Origin: Aspergillus flavus
Taxonomy: Eukaryota; Ascomycota; Eurotiomycetes; Eurotiales; Aspergillaceae
Length of the DNA: 64,000 nucleotides
Direction of reading: 5' to 3'
Assembly (NCBI RefSeq): GCF_009017415.1
Contig: NC_092405.1
Coordinates: forward strand, 2,108,001-2,172,000
The first letter of the stretch is position 1; each line of letters begins with the position of its first letter. The notes beneath the pieces are model-generated. The model did not search any database. It saw only the letters and a program-made list of their open reading frames with translations, and was not told the DNA's origin. Position numbers and translations under genes: made by a program. Positions 31,176-41,819 of this stretch are shown here, piece after piece.

Positions 31176-32501
31176 TCTGATTCCCAGAAGCGTTGTAACA
31201 GCTAGGAAGATGAAGCAATACACCGACAGGAGACGAATGGTGATCCGAGCAGGGCAGAGCACGGAGGGTAAGCAGCCAAGGAGCTGGGAGAATCCTTGGT
31301 ACGATTTAAAGGAGTGAATCATACTACTATTTATCTTGTTCCTACCTCATGATGCCGCCTGACCAGCGGGCGGGGGTACCAAAGCACAGCAACAGCGGGA
31401 CTGGGGTAAAATTCAATTTCCCCGAGCTGTTGGTTGGACTGGATTGTTTGTAATTATCCGAGCAAATTATAGGAGGCAAATCCACGGATGCGTTAGTTGG
31501 GCAAGGTCAATGCTAGTGCATTAGACCGCGTAACTGCCAACAAGCTCTGCGCCGTCGACGGATTCAGTATGGCGGGCTGGAGAAGTATGCGTCCGTCCAC
31601 CACTTGATCGATGATCCGTGACCTCGATGAGCCAATTGCGATAGTAGGTTGATGTATTCACTGACAACAGGTAATAATGTAGTACCAAGGGTATGAGGCA
31701 CCTTTGGCGGTCTAGTGCTCAGTCCCTTTCCGCCGCAGTGAATACTAGGTAGTAATGATGGGGAAAAGAAGACGCGGGAAGGCGTTCAGTAGTACATCCA
31801 CAGGGGGTCAAACCATGAAGCCACGGAAATGAGGCAACAGCGCTAGTCCTAAACAAGAAATTTCCGGTGGGGGAACAAATTAAGAGGATGCGGGGAAGGA
31901 AAGCGGCCTGTCGATCGCTCCTCTTAATTCTTTGTCTGATGCCAAGCAACCAAAGAAACCACCGCGTGGGTGAGAATGGCTACCGAGTGGTTATGCATGT
32001 AGCATGGCTGGGTGTCATCCAGAGATTACCGCACATTACACATTTATTTTCAAATATGGGATCATGATAATGTAAGTACTACATACAGTACATCACATCG
32101 CATCTGCAAGGGTTTACACGATGACGCAGAATCCAGGAGGTAAGACTGCACCTTGGGCCCCTTTACCATCCCGTAACATGACCATCGACATGGAACAACA
32201 TTTATCCGCTTACATAACCCAAAGCGCGCCCCCTTCAACCTCTAGCGGCAAAGCAAATCGGGCCGGACCCTCGGCCTGCCTGATCGGGAGACTTGTTTAT
32301 GTTATGCTCTGTGGTTGCTCTGCTTCCCCGCGATTATCGGCTTATCATTGTTGTTTCTATAGAAGTTCAGGCCTCTTGCAGGTAGCCCTGCTACTAAAAT
32401 GATGGAAGATTGCGCATAACCGTTACGCTTTTTAGAAATCACTTAACCTGTCCCTACCTGATCAAGCGCGACTGGGGTCGTACCGGTTATTGCATGTCGT
32501 T
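31176..32501. promoter_or_regulatory. Intergenic region between epimerase and AT-hook genes
   Basis: This 1326-bp gap holds two divergent promoters. CreA-like hexamers GCGGGG (31370-31375) and CTGGGG (31401-31406) lie near the epimerase side. No gene is supported in the remainder. Confidence 0.4.
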
Positions 32502-35500
32502 ATGTCCTTCCGCAGCTCTAGCTCTTCTCCGGACATTCTTGGGCCACCTGGCGACGTCGAATATTTGGTTTCCTCTCCGTTCAAACCTTTCTCCGGGCGC
32601 CAAAGCGTCATGTCGCCTGCAAATTTCAAACTCCTTCAAACGCCGCGCTTCGCCAAACGCAGAGGGTCGCGCATCAACCTAAGCCCTGCCAAAAGTTCGC
32701 ATTCTATCCGCTTCGACGATGTGGTGCTTCCTGGGTCTCCGTCAAGCAAATTGATCGGTCGGCAAAGGTCCCTTTCCCCTGAAAAGCTGCAGCCCGACGG
32801 GAACGTGAGTCCGTGGAGGATTCGAGTAACATTGGAGGCAACACAAGACGAGGAAATGAACCAAGACAGCCCTTCGCGCAAACGCCCCCGGAATTCTACC
32901 ATGACAACCAAAGTACCGCTGAAGGATGAGGCAGACACTATGGAGCAGACCCCTAGAAAACGCCGCGGACGCCCGAGGAAGTCAGACACAATGGTTCAAA
33001 GCGCGACACCGAATGGGGGGAGTCCTGGTCATACTCCTGGCCCGGGAGGCGCAAGTGCGCAAAAGAGGAAGCGAGGTAGACCTAGGAAATATCTCCCGGA
33101 GCCGGATGCCGTAGACGACGTTGCCGATCAGGTGGCAAATAGCCAGGTACATGAGCCGTCTGTTGTCGAGCCCGAGCCAAGTTGGGCTCCCCTGAACCTT
33201 GCTGCAGATGGCGAATCTGACGATGGCTTGCCGGATGATCAAGGCTACGCAGAACCCTTTGAGGGTGAGGCTCAGATGGAGCAATTTGATGATAACCCTC
33301 AGAATCAGAGTCCTGGAGTTGAATATGAGCGTACTTACGATACGCCAAATGTCGATTATATGGATGATGTTTATATGCAGAATGACGAGAATATACATTC
33401 AACACCATCAAAGATGCCTTCTCCATCTCGTGAGAGCCAGATTATCTCTCCAGATAACACCATATACGCTGGTCGTACACCTAGACCGCCTCGTCAATAC
33501 CCCACCCCAGCATCCTCATCATTAGTCGATGAGGAAAGACAAGACCGAGGGGCGCAAAACTCTATCTCGCGCAATCGCTTTCGCCAAAGCGGAGTTCATG
33601 CTACAAACGACCCTACAGATGAACACAGAGAATTCGATTCTATAATGGAGAGTGAAGGGTTTAGCATGGTTTCGCTGGATACACTACCGTCAGCTAAACA
33701 ACATGGACTCAGCGCCAGCTCTCAAGTAACAAAGGGCGCTTTGAAGCCGTTTCTGGAGCGGGAAAGCAACGGTGTCTTAAGACGAAAATCCTCGATCCGG
33801 AATCAGGCCAATGAAGAAGAAGCCGGTCTAATTACGCAACCTGAGCCATCAGCCCTGGCACAAGAGAAGGCTACTGTGGACTACAGGTCCGCTAGGGCAT
33901 ATTCTTCCCCTACTTCTCCAGCGCCTGTTCCGGTTCAAGCCTCTAGCAGACGGCGGCGACGACCAATAGCCAGGTTTGTGAGGTTGGTCCGTGTGGGCAT
34001 TGCTCTGGAGAGCGCTCTAAGGCGTCCGTATGACAGAGAGTATCCCCGAGGTCTCCTGTCAAGTCCTGAGATACGCGTGTCGCAAGATCAGATGTCCAGC
34101 TTGGAGACATCTAGGAAACGATTGGAGCTGCTCTTCAGCGAATTCGATTCAGAGATACAACGCGATCTACAGTCGGCCTTGAAATTCGGTCAAGAGCTCG
34201 CGAAGAGACGAGTGCAGGCAGAGATTGAGAATGCAAGGAAAGCCCCTGAGATGGAAACTATCACAGAAACCACGCCAAAAGGCCTGAGCGAAACAAGTGG
34301 GTCTCGGGAAATGTCGCGGGAACCTGATGGACTAAGGGACTACGATACACCAGGCTCAGAGATGAGGCGTCGGATGGAAGAATGGCAACGGGAGAGGGAA
34401 GCTATCAGCCGCGAAATTCAATTGGCCAACTCAAGCCAGGTCATTGTTATTGACAGTGATGTGAGTGGCCCTCCGAGTCCAGAGGGGGGCATGGCTGCTC
34501 CCAAAGCTGATGAAGAGCGTGACTGGACCTCTGACATCGATCGTGGAGACGCAGATGCACTATCAGTGCATGACAAACCCGAAGATGGTCGCTTTAGTGA
34601 ACAAGAGGAGGAAGACGAAGATGACGGATACGAAGATATCTGGCAACAAGAGGCTAATGATAGAGGCGATCTTTCGGACCGCTCGTCTGTTTCGTATGTT
34701 CATCAAAGCTTGGACAATAACAGGCAAGAGTCTAGTCCTCAAACAAATAGCTCGATATCTGAACGGAGTGCTATCGATAATTCGTATTCTCCAGCCTACT
34801 GGACCAATGCTCACGACAAGGTGCCGTTTCTAGGCAAGTCGCGAATCAAAGAGCTACGAGAACAGGATGTTGATATTTCCGCACTATTGCGTCCAGGGGC
34901 TACCCCCAAACGTTCGCGTTACTACTACGGGCAAAGCAGGCCCCCAAGTACAGAAAACGGACGAGATCCCGAGCAGCCACAGCCAACCGCGGTACCCTAC
35001 AGCGAGGAGGCAAAGGAGGATGAATACGAGGAAGAAGAAGTACAGGGAGTGCGGCAGGATGAGGAGGATCACTTACTTGAACCTCCGCAGTCAGATGATT
35101 ATCTGGAGTCAAGCCCTCAGAGAGCCCCAGGGGAAGAGACATTCCAGCTGGATCCAACTACGAATTTTGAAAATGCACGACAACACTCGGATTTGTGGCT
35201 AGAAGGGTATGGTGATGGGAATCTTTCAGATGCAGCTTCACCTGAACCACAGACCGCTCACGAGACACCTGTCCTCACCCCCGAACGCCAGCAGCCCTCC
35301 AGTACCAGAAAACAAGCATCATCCTGGCTCCAAAAGATTACTAATCTTACGCCTCAATGGTTGAAAGTACCAAAAAGAAGATCATTTGCAGAGCCTGCTC
35401 TATCTGTATATGACGAGGCTTCAGAGGACGAAGATGATGACGGGTCCCGCTCGAGAAACGTGGAAGAAAACTACATGGAGGAAGCGCCAAGACTGCATCG

Positions 35501-35993
35501 GGACCATGAACAACAGAGCCTTTCTAGCCCGTTAGACGACCAGTCGCCCAATGTAGAAGCAAAAGACGATACGTATGATCGTCCTTTGCCGCTGGCTGTC
35601 TCTGGATATTTCTCTGACGATCACTACATCCTCCTTCGTCGTCTTTACCGTCTGGCAAAAAGACATCCAGAACGCTTCATTTACTACCCTGGTCCAGGGC
35701 GATCGGATATCATTGGTGATTGGATATGGACGTCGGACGGTTTACATGGGGTCCCCATCACGGAGCGTCAGTTTGCCATTATTGACAGATTCGTGCAGGA
35801 GTTGGCCAAGGCCGACCTACAGGCCGGTGGAACAGGCCAAGTTGGCTGGACGGAAGCCGATTTGCATAGAAGACTGATCAGCGTGATCATTGGTGAACAG
35901 ATTCGGGAAGAGATGAAAGCACAGTTACACGACGAACAGTCAACAGCGGGGCATTCGAGAAGAAGGCGTGCCCCTACCAGTTCGTGGTACTGA
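32502..35993 (+). CDS. Large AT-hook nuclear protein of unknown function
   Basis: A single uninterrupted frame of 1163 residues, starting at the ATG MSFRSSSSSPDILGPPGD. Two AT-hooks lie near residues 150-200: RKRRGRPRKSD and KRKRGRPRKYLPE, implying minor-groove binding to AT-rich DNA. SPWRIRVTLEATQDEE just before them looks conserved. A long acidic, Ser/Pro/Gln-rich region follows, with short ordered segments such as VRLVRVGIALESALRRPYDR. The last ~130 residues look globular: LRRLYRLAKRHPERFIYYPG, IIGDWIWTSDGLHG and QVGWTEADLHRRLISVIIGE, ending in a basic tail. Nuclear/chromatin location is inferred from the AT-hooks and basic clusters. I do not recognise the family name. Gene reality is very likely given length and composition. 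Confidence 0.88.
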   Translation: MSFRSSSSSPDILGPPGDVEYLVSSPFKPFSGRQSVMSPANFKLLQTPRFAKRRGSRINLSPAKSSHSIRFDDVVLPGSPSSKLIGRQRSLSPEKLQPDGNVSPWRIRVTLEATQDEEMNQDSPSRKRPRNSTMTTKVPLKDEADTMEQTPRKRRGRPRKSDTMVQSATPNGGSPGHTPGPGGASAQKRKRGRPRKYLPEPDAVDDVADQVANSQVHEPSVVEPEPSWAPLNLAADGESDDGLPDDQGYAEPFEGEAQMEQFDDNPQNQSPGVEYERTYDTPNVDYMDDVYMQNDENIHSTPSKMPSPSRESQIISPDNTIYAGRTPRPPRQYPTPASSSLVDEERQDRGAQNSISRNRFRQSGVHATNDPTDEHREFDSIMESEGFSMVSLDTLPSAKQHGLSASSQVTKGALKPFLERESNGVLRRKSSIRNQANEEEAGLITQPEPSALAQEKATVDYRSARAYSSPTSPAPVPVQASSRRRRRPIARFVRLVRVGIALESALRRPYDREYPRGLLSSPEIRVSQDQMSSLETSRKRLELLFSEFDSEIQRDLQSALKFGQELAKRRVQAEIENARKAPEMETITETTPKGLSETSGSREMSREPDGLRDYDTPGSEMRRRMEEWQREREAISREIQLANSSQVIVIDSDVSGPPSPEGGMAAPKADEERDWTSDIDRGDADALSVHDKPEDGRFSEQEEEDEDDGYEDIWQQEANDRGDLSDRSSVSYVHQSLDNNRQESSPQTNSSISERSAIDNSYSPAYWTNAHDKVPFLGKSRIKELREQDVDISALLRPGATPKRSRYYYGQSRPPSTENGRDPEQPQPTAVPYSEEAKEDEYEEEEVQGVRQDEEDHLLEPPQSDDYLESSPQRAPGEETFQLDPTTNFENARQHSDLWLEGYGDGNLSDAASPEPQTAHETPVLTPERQQPSSTRKQASSWLQKITNLTPQWLKVPKRRSFAEPALSVYDEASEDEDDDGSRSRNVEENYMEEAPRLHRDHEQQSLSSPLDDQSPNVEAKDDTYDRPLPLAVSGYFSDDHYILLRRLYRLAKRHPERFIYYPGPGRSDIIGDWIWTSDGLHGVPITERQFAIIDRFVQELAKADLQAGGTGQVGWTEADLHRRLISVIIGEQIREEMKAQLHDEQSTAGHSRRRRAPTSSWY

Positions 35994-37145
35994 CGACTAC
36001 CCAAACCAACGATTATAGTTTCTTTTTTTGGTTTCGTTTCCCGGACCCCGTTACCAGCTTGGCAACGATAGGCTGCTTTTGTGTAACGAATTTATCCTCG
36101 TTTTTTTGGGTGTTACTTGGAGAGTATGTTCGGGACTATACGGGTTGGCGAGCCAATGGGTGGATACTGTGTCTATGAGTTACTGGCTCGCATTTGGTTT
36201 TGGCTTCTCATTCTTTTTTGTTTGTGTTGGCATTTGGATTGTTTAAGATTCCCCCTAAGTTTCTTTTGTCTATAAGTGTTTTTGTTGGTGATCAAGAGTC
36301 AGCTGCCTGAAGAATTTCCAACCTTGTGCTGGTTTCCATGTCCTTTCCTGGACTGCGATCGCATGATTAGTTCCTTGAAACCTGTATGACTTATATCTCT
36401 TCCTTCTTGTCCGGCTCACAGTCCTATAAGTGCCCTTCTTATTTCCTCTCACGCTAGTTCTTTTTGTCGCTTTTGGCTGGCCAAGTTTACTTTGGAGATC
36501 TGCGTGCTAGGCACTAGGTATAAGTACATATGTTGGGAAACCTGCACGGCAATGACGAGGAGCCATGTATGAACATCTGTTATGCTGTATATTTTGCTGG
36601 CAACTGCTACATATGAGTTATCCAATTTCGGGAGACTGGGCCGTGATGATTTGCTCAACACCATCCCAGGCCCCCTTTACCCAAGCAAAGTTTGTTCGCC
36701 ACGTTCCCCATTCCAGGGATGTGGTTTCTTATTTTGCAGCGCATGAAACACAATGGCTTGGCGATTTGTTCCGATTTCTTCCCCCATCTCTCTCCACTCT
36801 TGGGACGAACAGTCCCGTTGTAGTTTTGACCAAGCTGCGGGCTGTGGTCCCCAGCCAAACAGGATTGTCGACGTCAGAAATAGGCCCATCTAGAGCCTGA
36901 TGTCCTTGTTTCCTGAAGCCTAACCTGTGATCTATGCCGTATTAGGTTGTATTCAAGCTGTGAATGGCCCAACGCAGTGACCTGTATTCGAAGCCATTCC
37001 GAGCAGAAAGTACATACTCATACATATAAACAGGAGAAATATCCCTGAATGAGAAAGCGGCAAGACCAAGACGCCAATTTACTCAGTTTGTCCGTTCTTT
37101 GTAGGAGTTTCAGTCATAATCCGAAGGCTTTTTATACATACCAAA
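35994..37145. other. Intergenic region
   Basis: This 1152-bp gap is T-rich after the AT-hook gene (3' UTR). A 111-codon frame at 36565-36900 has no features that argue for coding. Nothing else seen. Confidence 0.4.
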
Positions 37146-37852
37146 ATGAGAGTGGCCAGCACCATTCAATACATCTTCCACCTCCCCTACCTGACCAAAC
37201 GTACAGAACGTTCCATCTGGAAGGGTAAAGGGATCGACGATTCCCCCTCTATTGAAGTCACAGTGCATTGCCACGATGACGACTCCCAATCAACCGGGTC
37301 CGAGATGGCGGTGAACGCAAGCGAGTTGGACCTGCATCATGGCGGCAGCAGCAACAGCAGCGGCAGCCGATCTCGATTGGTACGGGTTGTAAGCTGGGCC
37401 AGCATTGTCTGTGACAAATGCCGATGGACACCAGAGCAAGAGCGTGAATTGGCTATTGCACAGAGCGAGCTGGGGAGGTGTCAGAAAGCCTGGAGTTCGG
37501 AGCAAGAGTTGTGGCTATCCCATGTATGTATCATTTTCCCTTTCCCTTATTTAGTTTCTTTCGCTGCGGGACTTGAATCAATAAACATTTTGTCTGCGTC
37601 ATTATGGATTCATGAAGTGCTAATATTCATTATCCTGGGATCGTTCAGATCGAGGCCTTGATGGAAGAGAAAGAAGCTCATGAAGAGTTCCTTGTCCATC
37701 GAGCGAAACAGCAGGATGATGAGCAACAACATTTCCGGAAGGCTTGGAATAGACGGCGGTCCTCTGAGGAGCAGCCCGTCGACGCTAATGCCCATCGGGC
37801 TAGTAGCAAAGTGCGACGCTTTCGGAAAAGGCATACTGGTGATTTCTACTGA
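37146..37852 (+). CDS. Small coiled-coil hypothetical protein
   Basis: Exon 1 (37146-37523) and exon 2 (37649-37852) join in phase through a 125-nt GTATGT...TTCAG intron and give 193 residues. It begins MRVASTIQYIFHLPYLTK, with a Ser/Gly-rich middle. From about residue 90 it is Glu/Gln/Lys/Arg-rich (WTPEQERELAIAQSELGRCQ, then IEALMEEKEAHEEFLVHR), which should form a helical coiled coil interrupted exactly by the intron. The end KVRRFRKRHTGDFY is strongly basic. The continuation of heptad-like charge pattern across the intron supports the model. I do not recognise it; no enzymatic motif is visible. Confidence 0.6.
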
Positions 37853-39725
37853 GGACAATCTGGTACTGTCATGATCCCCTTCTAGCCTGTTTGAAAACAA
37901 AAGAAAAAAAGAAGAGAACGAGAAAAATGAAAAGGTACGGCGGAAAATAGAAAGAGAGAAAACAGGAAGAAGAAACATTGGTCATTGCTGGAGGATGTAC
38001 TAAAATTCTAATGATTACTATGATGCGACCTTTGAGTGTTTTTCGCCTGACAAATTACTTGTGGTTGATATGCGATACTTTGAATACCTTGTTGCTACCC
38101 CCGTTGCTAATATCCAATATGGATTGTACATATTATATATAACCTTGAATGCCAATGAATGAACCGTAGTCTTTTTGAGATCCATTTAGTCAGGGACAAG
38201 TTATTTGTGGATAATACCCCGAGTGTCCCACTTTCTATGGGTCTATCGATCCTCGATCCACCATCATATATTCTTAAGGGAGAAGGGGCCTTTCCATGTA
38301 CTCGTATAACCACCGTTCTATGACGTATACGCGAATCCATTCGCCATAATGACATCCCGAGGAGTTACAGAGACATATTATCATGCTTTCTATAGCTGGT
38401 GCCGATCTCATAAAACCTGGAGCGGAGAGTACCGCGGCGGAAGATAAGAAGCGCGGATGGCGGCGAAAAGACCACAGTTTGGATTTCGCAATCAACAATC
38501 ACTCCTGAGGCTGAGTCCTCTAGCAATCCAAGAGGGATTCTGGAACTGGATCATATGAGAAGGTGGTCGAACCCTATTGACTTTTGGTGACTGGTCTATG
38601 GCCCGGGCTTATCTCTTGGCTCACACAGTGACTAATAGCGCAAGTCAACCTTCTAAAGCTGTCAACTGATAAGCTTGCATTCTAAGATGACGACTGGCTG
38701 CCCAAAGAAGAACCTCACCTGCATTAGGTAGCTTGAATCCGGGCTGGTGGTTCAGAACTAACTACAGTTGACAAGAGTTTTCTGGACCCGACAATCAGAT
38801 CAGCGCCCGGTCTCCATGGGATTGCGTTGCGACACTTTGTCTAACGGCAACACTCCGTTAATGTCAAATCGGGGAAAAAGACAGTACTAATTGTTCAGGC
38901 TTATGATGGCTCACAATGAAGATTGTTACTGATCATGCGATAAGGACTGGGAGCAAACCAATTGGGGCTTAGGGTGTACCCCGTGATCCATCAACGTTCA
39001 TTAGCTTATCTTCAGTAGTCTTTCAATGCCGACGTCCTATCTATCTACTACTAAGTATCATCGTCCTTCTATCATCTGCTTACTTGTCCCTCTTCGAAAT
39101 GGGGTATCTCCACTGCCCCAAGACTCGATATCTCCACTTAGTTCCGGACCTCCCCATCCTTCATGAACTTTCGTGAACAATGATCATAGAGATCTTCGCC
39201 GGTCGCCGGTCGCCCATCAAGCTACTGCTGTTGCCTCAAGACTACACTGGTGTCTCTAATATGACCGTGTATTCATATCTCTTTTGCTCCAAGAACCATT
39301 GAATATGGAAGCATAGACCATCCCCTGATCATCCTGATGTGCCATTGGGTACCCCATCGTGGAGCCTGTCCGTTGAAGGTTCCCCTCTTCTGTCATACTC
39401 TAATGCCCTAGTGACTACTATCGACCGGCTTTTTTTCAATAATTCTGCGGATACCCCTTGCGGTGATAAGCCTTGTGTCCACTAATGGTGATGATCTCGT
39501 CCTTCTGACGAGGAACCAATATCTGTCCAACTCTGTTCTTATTTCCCTTTCGAATTTATTGCATAATCTCTTATATGACAGTCACTTAGTGGCGTACACA
39601 GAGAGAACTATTTGCTTTACTAGACTGCGGCCGAAGAAAAAACCTACCTTGCACCACTTATATTAGTGTCCACCCCCGGTCCTCGGTAGTCGTCCGTCCC
39701 GGCCGATGCGCCATGAGTGTAAACA
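37853..39725. other. Long intergenic region upstream of the pseudokinase gene
   Basis: This 1873-bp stretch has only short frames on both strands and no strong motif. It presumably holds the promoter and leader of the pseudokinase gene. Low content of recognisable features. Confidence 0.35.
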
Positions 39726-41819
39726 ATGTCGGTCACAACGTCTCTTTGGTGGCCCGAGGATAGAATCAAAGCTACACTATCCTCAGAATATGTCTTTGGT
39801 CAACTGCCGTCCGACATACTGCACCGCCTCGTGGAGCCTTTGCCCTGGGGAGAGGGTCTGACGAGCGAGACGTATCTCGACTGGATTCTCTCCAAGGCCG
39901 GGAGACTTTTTCTCATTTTAGTGGACATCGGAATTCCAGATCGCATTTTTGCTTTGGTAGATGAGTCATTTGATGACTCGGATCTGCCTATCGCGGCTCA
40001 TAGCGTCAATCGCCTTCACCTTTCACCGGAAATCGAGGACACTTCCTTGGAATCAAAGTTCTTCCTTGCCCAATGGCGGTTTATTGTTCGCGGAATCGGC
40101 GAAGGCGAGCACGTAAAATACACAGAGAATGAAGGTGTCCCTGTGGAGCTTCTGCGAACTGGAACAGCCCTTGTGAGAGAGGGTGTCGAAAAGGTCGTCT
40201 TAGCTGGTGCGGTCTGTCGAGTTTACTTGCGGACGCAGGTTACAGTTGGAGGGGCGCCGCATTTCTTCGACGAAGATGAGGTACTTGAAGAGATTAAATC
40301 GATGAGACGGCTGGCCCATGACCATGTATATTCAATATACGGGTCTTATTTTGTCGACAAAACCGTGTGTATCCTTTTCACAGGCGTATACGAACGCACT
40401 TTGATGTCTTTCCTCACCGATATCCCCCAACATTTCAAGCGTCTCCCCAAAGCCCAACGACGAGAAATCTTGCTTAACTGGCCACATTGTCTTGCCAATG
40501 GTCTTTCATGGCTCCATGCACATGGCCAGGTTCATGGCGCCATTCGCCCTTCAAACATACTCGTTGACGCAGATTATAGAATCTTTCTGGGCCAGTTCGA
40601 AGCTCTCGATACGCTGTTACCTCCAGTCAAGGTGGATGATGTGGAGTCATATCAATACGGTGCTCCAGAACGTTGGGTACGCTCGGCTAGCGTCCAGCAG
40701 GCTGGTCCACAAAAGATTGATCTTCCGTCGGGTGGGCGTACGGCTCGGAAGCAGTCAGCGCATTCAATGAAGCTAAACCTATCAATACTGAAGGGATCTC
40801 ATCGGACGGAGCACGAGTCTCTTAGCCCAAGATCTGAATCCATGGTTTCTCAGAGCACTGCCATTCGTGTTGGTTTTCCTGGATCTCGATTTTCCTTTGC
40901 CGCGTCGTCGTCCTCTTCGGGATCTAGCATTGGGAGTGCTCGCAAGCGCGTCATATCCTCCGTAAAACGGCCTATATTATACACGCCCTCGATCACTTCT
41001 TCTAACTCATCAGGGTCTTCTTCAAACCGAGCCTCTATAATGACGAATCCGGTCGGTTTGCCAGGTACAAATTCCAGTGCGGCTGTAGTCCACACATGGG
41101 AATCTCATCAAACCGATCCGGAAGCTTCAGATATTTTCTCTCTCGGGGCAGTGACCCTGAATATATTCACCCACCTCTGTAAGCGCAAGATCTCTGCGTT
41201 TGCCCATCACCGCGGGGCGAAGAATCGAACCGCCGGCCGTGGAGGAGGCGTTGCTGATTGCTCCTTCCATCTGGATCGGAACCTTACCCAAGTCACCTCT
41301 TGGATTACTCTTTTGGATCACGACTCGAAAAAGCAAAAAGACCCTGTGTTCCAGGCTGTTCGACCAATGCTAGCCGTCGTACGGGATATGTTGAATAAAG
41401 AGCCCGCCGATCGGCCCTCCGCATATCAAGTTGAACATCACTTTTCTGAGGCAATACACCAAGTGAGCGGGGTAGCTAATATGCACTGCTCCTCACACCT
41501 GCAGCATCATACCAGAAGGTCGAAGAATCGGCTGCATGAGGCGCCACATGCAACAACACCAAGACTTACTCTTCCTTCGATTTCCAGATCAGCATCACCA
41601 CACTCACCTTTAACAGTGGCGACGAACTCTCCTATCTATGAAGAGGGGTCTATAGGGTTTACTCCCTCCTCATCACCATCCGTGGCCGGCTTCAACCTCT
41701 CTAGCTCTATAGCAACCTATGTTGAGGATAGTGATACAGACCAGGACAGTAGCGGGTACGCTGGTTCGGATACTGCCCCCTGGTACGACCCATCTTGGAG
41801 TTACCGAATGGCAGTTTGA
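39726..41819 (+). CDS. Pseudokinase with Ser-rich insertion
   Basis: One frame of 697 residues starting MSVTTSLWWPEDRIKATLSS. A kinase-like fold is visible from about residue 135. The catalytic loop equivalent reads HGQVHGAIRPSNILVD, where active kinases have HRDxKPxN, so the catalytic Asp is absent while Asn is kept. The DFG position reads FLGQF. No conserved beta-3 Lys (VAIK type) is seen in VCRVYLRTQV. The APE motif is kept as YGAPERW. An insertion of about 140 Ser/Arg-rich residues follows before SDIFSLGAVTLNIFTHL (alpha-F). DMLNKEPADRPSAYQVEHHF is the usual end of a kinase domain. A Ser/Pro tail ends the protein. It should be catalytically dead and act as a scaffold or regulator; this is inference. 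It converges on the GH72 gene. Confidence 0.85.
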   Translation: MSVTTSLWWPEDRIKATLSSEYVFGQLPSDILHRLVEPLPWGEGLTSETYLDWILSKAGRLFLILVDIGIPDRIFALVDESFDDSDLPIAAHSVNRLHLSPEIEDTSLESKFFLAQWRFIVRGIGEGEHVKYTENEGVPVELLRTGTALVREGVEKVVLAGAVCRVYLRTQVTVGGAPHFFDEDEVLEEIKSMRRLAHDHVYSIYGSYFVDKTVCILFTGVYERTLMSFLTDIPQHFKRLPKAQRREILLNWPHCLANGLSWLHAHGQVHGAIRPSNILVDADYRIFLGQFEALDTLLPPVKVDDVESYQYGAPERWVRSASVQQAGPQKIDLPSGGRTARKQSAHSMKLNLSILKGSHRTEHESLSPRSESMVSQSTAIRVGFPGSRFSFAASSSSSGSSIGSARKRVISSVKRPILYTPSITSSNSSGSSSNRASIMTNPVGLPGTNSSAAVVHTWESHQTDPEASDIFSLGAVTLNIFTHLCKRKISAFAHHRGAKNRTAGRGGGVADCSFHLDRNLTQVTSWITLLDHDSKKQKDPVFQAVRPMLAVVRDMLNKEPADRPSAYQVEHHFSEAIHQVSGVANMHCSSHLQHHTRRSKNRLHEAPHATTPRLTLPSISRSASPHSPLTVATNSPIYEEGSIGFTPSSSPSVAGFNLSSSIATYVEDSDTDQDSSGYAGSDTAPWYDPSWSYRMAV

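Noticed and set aside
36565..36900. 111-codon frame between the AT-hook and coiled-coil genes
   Set aside because: Competing antisense frames of similar length and no conserved motif; not enough to call a gene.
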